Position numbers and translations under genes: made by a program. Under the pieces are notes generated by a model that saw nothing but the letters and a program-made list of their open reading frames with translations, did not search any database and was not told the DNA's origin. Below are positions 1 through 4,186 of a DNA stretch of 6,817 nucleotides, piece by piece. Within the stretch, counting starts at the first letter, position 1; each line of letters opens with the position of its first letter. This stretch comes from an uncultured Collinsella sp. GTDB lineage: Bacteria; Actinomycetota; Coriobacteriia; Coriobacteriales; Coriobacteriaceae. Location of the stretch: the NCBI GenBank assembly GCA_958428675.1, contig CAUAGV010000094.1, positions 1-6,817 on the forward strand. The letters are read 5' to 3'.

Positions 1-59
1 TCGTCCACGGTCTCGCCGCGACGCAGGGCCTCGAGTATGTTCAAGATAATCTGTTCCAT
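1..59 (-). CDS. 5' end of a leftward gene, possibly Elp3-like (partial)
   Basis: Only the first 19 codons are present; the protein begins MEQIILNILEALRRGETVD and leaves the window in an open frame. ATG at 59 is the only usable start: reading upstream in frame there is no ATG, GTG or TTG before a TGA at 114-116. The sequence looks like a short amphipathic helix, with no motif that fixes a family. From memory, radical-SAM/GNAT proteins of the Elp3 type in Coriobacteriia begin in a similar way, but this is a weak recollection from 19 residues. There is no well-spaced Shine-Dalgarno: GGGGA ends one base before the ATG. A TACAAT box on the same strand ends six bases before the ATG, so a leaderless transcript is possible. 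The gene lies just beyond the hairpin that probably ends the upstream operon, so it is likely transcribed on its own. It is sure that a frame starts here; its product is not. Confidence 0.6.
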   Translation of the reverse strand, partial: MEQIILNILEALRRGETVD

Positions 60-65
60 GTCCCC

Positions 66-71
66 ATTGTA
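66..71 (-). promoter_or_regulatory. Candidate -10 box (TACAAT) for the leftward edge gene
   Basis: Read on the minus strand, TACAAT matches the TATAAT consensus at five of six bases and is followed by six bases (GGGGAC) and then the ATG at 59. This spacing would place the transcript start on the A of the start codon, as in leaderless actinobacterial mRNAs. No good -35 is visible at 16-18 bases, because that position falls inside the 79-110 hairpin. The call is an inference from spacing only. Confidence 0.35.
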
Positions 72-78
72 AAGGCAA

Positions 79-110
79 AGGCGTCGGAGCCCGTCACGGC
101 TCCGACGCCT
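79..110 (-). terminator. Rho-independent terminator of the XRE/beta-repeat operon
   Basis: Positions 79-91 and 98-110 form a perfect 13-bp stem (AGGCGTCGGAGCC on the plus strand) with a six-base loop. Read leftward, the stem is followed by TTGCCTTT, an interrupted U-tract. Read rightward, it is followed by CCATCAAACA, which has no U-tract, so it should act on the leftward transcript. It lies 48 bases after the stop codon of the beta-repeat gene and 19 bases before the next leftward start codon. Confidence 0.75.
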
Positions 111-157
111 CCATCAAACAGCGCAGCTATGGTATATAAGTCTTCGATAACCGCCCG

Positions 158-1060
158 TCACTCTGAATTAAATGACATGTCGCCCGAACCGACCTCAAAA
201 CGATACGTAGCAGACTTATCGCCGTTATCGAATTCAAGATTCAAAATGGTCTCGCCGTCGTAGCCAAGCGGAAGGAAATCGCTCTCGAAGTCGCCGCTGC
301 CCAAGGTAAGGCTCGCCTTAAAGCCCGTCGAGTTCGGAACCATCATCTCCACATCGCCCGAGCCCACACTCACGTCCATCGACTTCGCGGGGGCCTGGTA
401 GAGCTCGAACGTCACATCGCCCGAACCGACCTCAGCACTGAGCGCATCAGTCACGCTGCCCGCAAACTCTACATCTCCCGCACCCAGGAAAAGGTCGAAA
501 CCATCACAGGTGACACCGGCAATCTGCAGATCACCCGAGCCCACGTGCGCGTTGACTCCCTTCAGATGTTCGGCAACACGGCGCGGCAGCTCGACCGTAA
601 CTGAGCGATCGATTGCCTTACCGTCATCACTTCCAAACTGGGAAACCTTGAGCGTCGAGTCCTCGACGGATGCGATGTTCTGCGTCGCGGCCTTGGAGGC
701 ATCCATACCATTGGCAACGCGTCCCCGCTCGATAACGCGAGCCTTGTTACCATCAATAACCTTGACGTCCACCGTAGCCGCATCGATATCGAAATCGAGG
801 TAGCGAAACTCATCGGCATCAAAGGTCGTACACGAAAGCTGCTGAGGCCGAGCGGAATAGTTACCGCCATCGTTCATAAAATCGTCGTCATCAACCACAT
901 CGTCCATACCGGACAAGCCGGGTATAACATCGTCGAGATCCCACGGGCCATCAAAATGAATCAAAGTCCGCGAAACGCCAAAAACAAGCCCGATAATCAG
1001 TACAAACGCTCCGATGCCGACGCCCAGGCGCAGCTTGGATTCATGCGAAAGCTTCATCAT
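158..1060 (-). CDS. Single-pass exported protein with GSGD beta-repeats (DUF4097-like)
   Basis: This 300-residue protein starts MMKLSHESKLRL and has one hydrophobic helix at about residues 13-29 with basic residues before it, so the rest should lie outside the membrane. An Asp-rich linker follows (about 41-66, with DDVVDDDD at 53-60). The C-terminal half is built of short strands closed by Gly-Ser-Gly-Asp turns: GSGD at 174, 212, 233, 254 and 291, and GAGD at 193, mostly 19-21 residues apart. This is the look of DUF4097-type putative adhesin/beta-strand-repeat domains, whose biochemical role is unknown. There is no sortase motif and no catalytic motif that I can see. The ATG at 1060 overlaps the stop codon of the upstream regulator gene (ATGA), and a second ATG follows at 1057; AAGGTG lies six to nine bases before them. 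The overlap implies translational coupling and a role tied to the regulator, for example as sensor or target. The family call is from pattern; the role is inference. Confidence 0.8.
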   Translation of the reverse strand: MMKLSHESKLRLGVGIGAFVLIIGLVFGVSRTLIHFDGPWDLDDVIPGLSGMDDVVDDDDFMNDGGNYSARPQQLSCTTFDADEFRYLDFDIDAATVDVKVIDGNKARVIERGRVANGMDASKAATQNIASVEDSTLKVSQFGSDDGKAIDRSVTVELPRRVAEHLKGVNAHVGSGDLQIAGVTCDGFDLFLGAGDVEFAGSVTDALSAEVGSGDVTFELYQAPAKSMDVSVGSGDVEMMVPNSTGFKASLTLGSGDFESDFLPLGYDGETILNLEFDNGDKSATYRFEVGSGDMSFNSE

Positions 1061-1779
1061 TCGTCACCTTCTTTGGCACATGGCTCAGCGGTGGCCGCGG
1101 TAGCCACGTCAGCATCAGGTTCCGCAGAAGTATCCTTCCCCTGGGCCCTGACCGCCACCGGTGCCGGACCAACCTGAATATCCCCGCGCGCCCAATCGCC
1201 ATCGAGTGCACGCGCCACCCAGTGATAGATGGGAATCGTGAAGAAGATCAGCGCAGCAAAGGGGCCGGCACCAAACAGGAACATCAGTAAAAAGAACAGC
1301 AGCCAGCACACGGCCCAATACGGGAATGACTGGAACGGACCCTTCACCGGAGTCGGACCAGCCGCACCGGTACCCGTCACCTGAGCCGTCGCCGCATTGG
1401 CAGCCTGCGCACTCCAGCTTGCCGCCTGCGCCGCCTTGGCGGCGGCGTCACTCGCCTGTGTTGCCGCCTCGGTAGCTCGTGCCGCCGCCTCATGGGTGCG
1501 TGCGCGCTCTGCCGCCTCGGCCTCGCGCTGACGAGCGCGGTCCTCGTTCTCAAACTCGATATCGTCCTCGATCTCGTCGCTCGGATTGAGCAGCTCGTCC
1601 AGGCTCACACCATAGAGTTTGGCGAGCGAGATCAGGTTCTCGGTATCGGGCGAGCTCTCCGCGCGCTCCCATTTACTGACCGCCTGGCGCGACAGTCCCA
1701 GCTTTCGTGCCAGTCCTTCTTGACTAAAGCCTTTGCTGCGGCGAAGGTCGGCGAGCCGCTGCGCAGTTTCTACATTCAT
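1057..1779 (-). CDS. Membrane-tethered XRE-family transcriptional regulator
   Basis: The 240-residue protein opens with a typical XRE/Cro helix-turn-helix at about 5-60; SQEGLARKLGLSRQAVSKWE (19-38) contains the two DNA-contacting helices, and the 'LYGVSLDELL' end at 55-64 is standard for the family. An acidic and then Ala-rich, charged helical stretch follows (about 68-133), likely a coiled coil or long helix. Two hydrophobic segments, about 153-170 and 173-190, are split by a GAGP turn, and a polar tail runs from 191 to 240. Both ends are therefore expected in the cytoplasm, with the DNA-binding domain held at the membrane. I chose ATG 1779 because AGGAGG lies four bases before it and the HTH domain begins at once; the frame stays open up to 2028 but that extension has no ribosome binding site and would run into the opposite gene. 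It heads a two-gene unit with the beta-repeat protein and may regulate that unit, perhaps in answer to an envelope signal (inference). Confidence 0.88.
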   Translation of the reverse strand: MNVETAQRLADLRRSKGFSQEGLARKLGLSRQAVSKWERAESSPDTENLISLAKLYGVSLDELLNPSDEIEDDIEFENEDRARQREAEAAERARTHEAAARATEAATQASDAAAKAAQAASWSAQAANAATAQVTGTGAAGPTPVKGPFQSFPYWAVCWLLFFLLMFLFGAGPFAALIFFTIPIYHWVARALDGDWARGDIQVGPAPVAVRAQGKDTSAEPDADVATAATAEPCAKEGDE

Positions 1780-1901
1780 GGTTCCTCCTATGTGATGCCA
1801 GCCGTACCGCCGGACCGCTTTTGTTCTTAAGGCGCCTTGCACAGTTAAAAATCTATCCGCCACCGCCAAAAGCATGCCACCTATTCTAGTGAGATTTTTG
1901 A

Positions 1902-1914
1902 CAACCGGCGGTTG
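1902..1914. promoter_or_regulatory. Palindrome CAACCG-G-CGGTTG, candidate operator
   Basis: Two perfect six-base arms flank one central base. The left arm overlaps the last two bases of a perfect TTGACA box (1898-1903), and a leftward TAGAAT box is 14 bases away. A compact dyad within the divergent promoter region beside an HTH regulator suggests an operator, but a 13-bp dyad can also arise by chance in GC-rich DNA. Confidence 0.35.
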
Positions 1915-1970
1915 CGGGCGCATATGAGCTGCGGAAATGTGTCCAAACAAAGCAATGACCCGTAGCTTGG

Positions 1971-2000
1971 TTGTCCCCGTTGCGGCGTTAACGGTAGTAT
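1971..2000 (+). promoter_or_regulatory. Candidate promoter of the Trm9-like methyltransferase gene
   Basis: TTGTCC (1971-1976) and TAGTAT (1995-2000) each match the sigma-70 consensus at four of six bases and are 18 bases apart. A transcript start near 2007 would give a leader of about 40 bases that includes the GGAGGG ribosome binding site. This is a weak match by eye only. Confidence 0.35.
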
Positions 2001-2046
2001 GGTCGTACTGTTTATTCCGCACCGCCAACGGAGGGAGTTCCGCGCC

Positions 2047-2919
2047 GTGAACCGCGATTTCGCCTCATCGCTCATCCAGCTCAACAACACGTTCTATCGC
2101 GAGCACTCCGCTTCCTTTTCCGATACGCGCCAGGCCCCGTGGCCCGGCTGGGTACGCACCATGGATATCGCGCTCGAACAGCTCGACGTCGCCACGATCG
2201 AGCATCCCGTCCGCGTCTTCGATCTTGCCTGTGGCAATATGCGATTCGAGAACTTTGCCGCCGGCGGCGCACTTGCCGCCAAGGGCGTCGATGGCGCAAA
2301 CCCCTCGGCAGATGCCAGCTGCCCGTTTGAGTTCTATGGTGTCGACTCGTGCCAAGACCTGGCCATCGATGCACATGGCCACGCGCTGCGCATTCCCAAC
2401 CTGCACTTCCAGGAACTCGACGTGCTCGACGCCCTTATGAAGCTCAACCCCGCCGAGACGCCCGACGTGCTTTTCGACGCCCCGCTCGCCGACATCTCGG
2501 TCTGCTTTGGCTTTATGCACCATGTGCCGTCGTGCGAGTACCGTGTACGCGTGCTCGACGCCCTGGTGCGCCAGACGCGCCCGGGCGGCATCATCGCCAT
2601 CAGCTTTTGGGAGTTTATGAACGACGAGCGCATGGCGCGCAAGGCTGTTCGCGCCGAAGCCCGCGCCGAGCTCACCCCGCCGTTTGAGGGTTACGATTCC
2701 GCCCAGTTTGAAGCCGGCGACCACCTCATTGGCTGGCAAAACGACCGCCACGCCTACCGCTATTGCCATCACTTTGACGATCAGCAGATCACCGACCTGG
2801 TGCGCGGCGTCCGTACGTTCTACAAGAGCGGCGAGGTCCCCGTGCGTGAGCTTGAGCGCTTCCATGCCGACGGTCGTAGCGGCGAGCTCAACCGCTATGT
2901 GATTCTCAAGCGCCTGTAG
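2047..2919 (+). CDS. Class I SAM methyltransferase, Trm9/ALKBH8-like
   Basis: I place the start at GTG 2047, because GGAGGGAG (2031-2038) lies eight bases before it and the protein then begins just ahead of the conserved N-terminal helix; an ATG at 1999 in the same frame has no ribosome binding site and sits in the likely promoter. The product is 290 residues. Class I methyltransferase motifs are clear: motif I VFDLACGNMRF (57-67), an acidic end of strand two at D100 (FYGVD), the ISVCFGFMHHVP segment (150-161), and RPGGIIAISFWEF (178-190). Two further features point to the Trm9/ALKBH8 group, which in eukaryotes methylates cm5U34 of tRNA to mcm5U34: FSDTRQAPWP at 24-33, matching that family's FSxTRxxPWP, and GDHLIGW...RYCHHF at 224-243, like its GDxxxPW...RYYHxF. 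The exact substrate in bacteria is not known to me. The gene appears to be a single unit followed by a hairpin terminator. Confidence is high for methyltransferase, moderate for the Trm9-like subgroup. Confidence 0.85.
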   Translation: MNRDFASSLIQLNNTFYREHSASFSDTRQAPWPGWVRTMDIALEQLDVATIEHPVRVFDLACGNMRFENFAAGGALAAKGVDGANPSADASCPFEFYGVDSCQDLAIDAHGHALRIPNLHFQELDVLDALMKLNPAETPDVLFDAPLADISVCFGFMHHVPSCEYRVRVLDALVRQTRPGGIIAISFWEFMNDERMARKAVRAEARAELTPPFEGYDSAQFEAGDHLIGWQNDRHAYRYCHHFDDQQITDLVRGVRTFYKSGEVPVRELERFHADGRSGELNRYVILKRL

Positions 2920-2956
2920 GCATCGACGACTCGCCGCCGAGCCGCACCGCATCTTC

Positions 2957-2981
2957 CGGGCAAACTATGCCCGCCCTTTTT
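2957..2981 (+). terminator. Hairpin terminator after the methyltransferase gene
   Basis: CGGGC (2957-2961) pairs with GCCCG (2969-2973) around a seven-base loop, and after CCC comes TTTTT at 2977-2981. The stem is short and the U-run begins three bases after it, so termination may be partial. It lies 38 bases after the stop codon, which is a normal place. Confidence 0.5.
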
Positions 2982-2993
2982 CAATCCATTGAC

Positions 2994-3015
2994 GGAACGT
3001 GCAGCTATGCGTTCC
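2994..3015. repeat. Short inverted repeat before the trmB-like gene
   Basis: GGAACG (2994-2999) and CGTTCC (3010-3015) are perfect inverted arms around ten bases. The left arm overlaps a TTGACG box (2989-2994) that is five of six to the -35 consensus; the best -10 downstream is CATACT at 3015-3020, at an overlong 20-base spacing. The repeat could be an operator over this promoter or a 5' leader hairpin; neither is shown. Confidence 0.35.
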
Positions 3016-3037
3016 ATACTTATGACCAAGGAGCCTC

Positions 3038-3877
3038 ATGGGAGCCGTCCACGTTCGCACGCCTAAGAACTTTGTGCTCGAGGAGCGCCTGGAACGCTAC
3101 GCCGATGCGATTGAGACAAACCCCGAGGCTTATGCCGGAGATTGGCGCAAGGCCTGTGCGCCCGCAGGCAGCAAGCCCTTCGAGCACCTTCACCTGGATC
3201 TTGGCTGTGGCAAGGGAACGTACCTTGTAGAGCGCGCCCACCGCGAGCCCGATGCCCTCTTTATCGGCATGGACCAGGAGCCCATCTGCATCGCCTATGC
3301 CGCGCAGAAAATCTGCGAACAGGGGCTATCCAACGCACTCGTCCTGCCCCGAGGCGCCGCATCGCTGCCACGGCTGTTTGCCGCAGGCGAGCTCGATGCC
3401 ATCACCATTAACTTTCCCACGCCGCAGCCCAAGGCCAAGTACGCTAAAAAACGACTCGTCCATGTCGACCATCTGATGCTCTACCGCCCGCTCTTTGCAG
3501 CCGGCGCTACCGTCACACTGCGCACCGATAGCAAGCCGTTGCGCGATTACGCCCTGGGACAGTTTGCCGCGGCCGGCTACGATACGCTTTGGGTAAGCGA
3601 CGACGTCCGCCGCGACCATCCCGAGCATCCCGAGACCGAGTACGAGCGCCGCACGCGCGAGATGGGTGCCGCCGTCTATGGCATTTGCGCTACGCCCGGC
3701 GCGGAACCCATCGAAGAGCAGCTCGCGGCGGGCCGCGCGCAGGAGCAAAGCCTTACCTGCTACCTGCCCGAAAACCTCGATGAGCTCACCTATGTACCCC
3801 TGGGCATGGAAGAAGCCGTCGAGAACTTTAGAAACCGTGCTCGCAAAGGCAAAAAACGCCTGCCGCAGGGGTCCTAG
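3038..3877 (+). CDS. trmB: TrmB-like tRNA (guanine-46-N7) methyltransferase
   Basis: The family's enzymes transfer a methyl group from SAM to N7 of G46 in the tRNA variable loop. The protein has 279 residues; ATG 3038 follows AAGGAG (3028-3033) by four bases. It begins like TrmB with a short 'RTPKNFVLEERLERY' segment, then SAM motif I LDLGCGKG (53-60), the acidic strand-two end GMDQEP (77-82), the family block INFPTPQPKAKYAKKRLVH (124-142), and the substrate-loop motif TEYERR (200-205). Two points are odd. The block reads NFPTPQPK where well-studied TrmB proteins have N/F-F-x-DPW-x-K, so the Asp tied to catalysis in E. coli TrmB is Thr128 and the Trp is Gln130. Also, about 60 residues (220-279) extend past the usual end, with a Lys/Arg-rich tail at 266-274. 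Strong TrmB similarity elsewhere makes the family call firm; the activity is less sure. It lies 118 bases after the Trm9-like gene. Confidence 0.82.
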   Translation: MGAVHVRTPKNFVLEERLERYADAIETNPEAYAGDWRKACAPAGSKPFEHLHLDLGCGKGTYLVERAHREPDALFIGMDQEPICIAYAAQKICEQGLSNALVLPRGAASLPRLFAAGELDAITINFPTPQPKAKYAKKRLVHVDHLMLYRPLFAAGATVTLRTDSKPLRDYALGQFAAAGYDTLWVSDDVRRDHPEHPETEYERRTREMGAAVYGICATPGAEPIEEQLAAGRAQEQSLTCYLPENLDELTYVPLGMEEAVENFRNRARKGKKRLPQGS

Positions 3878-3920
3878 GGGCTTCTGATGGTCGCGGCGTC
3901 GGCAAACAAGTGAAAATAGG

Positions 3921-4071
3921 CGCCAGCGAACGACCCTCAAACCTAAGTGAGTAGACTTTTTTGCAATAGCCAAGCACAACCCGCATAACGAAAACTAAAA
4001 CCGCAGGTAGAACCCTTGCGCAAAAGCCATGTGCTCGCGACATTGAAAAAAGTCTACTCACTTAGCTGGCG
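3921..4071. repeat. Long inverted-repeat (MITE-like foldback) element
   Basis: CTAAGTGAGTAGACTTTTTT at 3943-3962 is the exact reverse complement of 4046-4065. Inside, after a one-base bulge, CAAT (3964-3967) pairs with ATTG (4042-4045), and AGCACA (3973-3978) pairs with TGTGCT (4030-4035). Outside, CGCCAG (3921-3926) pairs with CTGGCG (4066-4071); the left outer arm is separated from the 20-bp arm by 16 unpaired bases, whereas the right one is directly joined. The whole can fold into one long imperfect hairpin with a loop of about 50 bases and has no reading frame of note. I see no target-site duplication at either set of ends. A non-autonomous mobile element or a dispersed palindromic repeat is my preferred reading; a structured RNA is the alternative. 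The A and T runs lie within the paired arms, so it is not a standard terminator. Confidence 0.75.
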
Positions 4072-4147
4072 ACTGCACCAAACGGCTGGGCAGAACGCCC
4101 ATTTCCTGCATTTTCTCGCGCGCTGGCACCCCACGCCGCTGCTACGC

Positions 4148-4153
4148 CATAAT
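4148..4153 (+). promoter_or_regulatory. Candidate -10 box (CATAAT) of the helicase gene
   Basis: CATAAT matches TATAAT at five of six bases and lies 33 bases before the helicase ATG. The best upstream partner is CTGGCA at 4123-4128 (four of six to TTGACA) at a long 19-base spacing. Inverted arms TCTCGCG (4114-4120) and CGCGAGA (4168-4174) flank it and could mark a binding site. Confidence 0.4.
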
Positions 4154-4186
4154 AGTTGGCGGACAATCGCGAGAGAAAGCAAACAC

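Larger units (their letters stand above)
1780..2046. promoter_or_regulatory. Divergent intergenic control region
   Basis: This 267-bp stretch has no gene I can support. It lies between the leftward regulator and the rightward methyltransferase and must hold both promoters. Visible items are: AGGAGG for the leftward gene (minus strand, 1784-1789); a 10-bp palindrome AAGGCGCCTT at 1829-1838; a leftward TAGAAT box at 1883-1888 that lacks a -35 at normal spacing; a rightward TTGACA at 1898-1903; a 13-bp palindrome at 1902-1914; and a rightward promoter candidate at 1971-2000. The palindromes are natural candidates for binding by the adjacent XRE protein, which is an inference. Confidence 0.55.
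3878..4186. other. 309-bp gene-free region before the helicase
   Basis: No coding sequence here is credible. The region is more AT-rich than its neighbours in its middle. It holds the foldback element at 3921-4071, a small hairpin GGGC-AGAAC-GCCC followed by ATTT at 4088-4103 (a weak possible terminator), and the likely helicase promoter around 4148-4153. No clear terminator directly follows the trmB-like gene, so that gene's transcript may end in the foldback element or the small hairpin. Confidence 0.6.

Noticed and set aside
1780..2028. N-terminal extension of the XRE gene by 83 residues
   Set aside because: It has no ribosome binding site, overlaps the likely promoters, and would precede the HTH domain with sequence of no recognisable kind; AGGAGG before 1779 decides the start.
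1999..2046. Upstream ATG for the Trm9-like methyltransferase
   Set aside because: The ATG overlaps the candidate -10 box and lacks a ribosome binding site, whereas GTG 2047 has GGAGGGAG at good distance.
2065..2952. 295-residue leftward open frame
   Set aside because: It is antisense to the Trm9-like methyltransferase, which has clear SAM motifs and a ribosome binding site; the antisense frame also covers the terminator side and shows no recognisable domain.
3326..3979. 217-residue leftward open frame overlapping the foldback element
   Set aside because: Most of it is antisense to the TrmB-like gene, and its N-terminus would be coded by the inverted repeat; there is no ribosome binding site or domain.
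3943..4065. Foldback element as a Rho-independent terminator
   Set aside because: The loop is over 80 bases and the T and A runs are inside the paired arms, with no U-tract after the stem on either strand.
3943..4065. Foldback element as a CRISPR fragment or attachment site pair
   Set aside because: The two copies are inverted, not direct, and there is only one pair, with no cas or integrase gene in the window.
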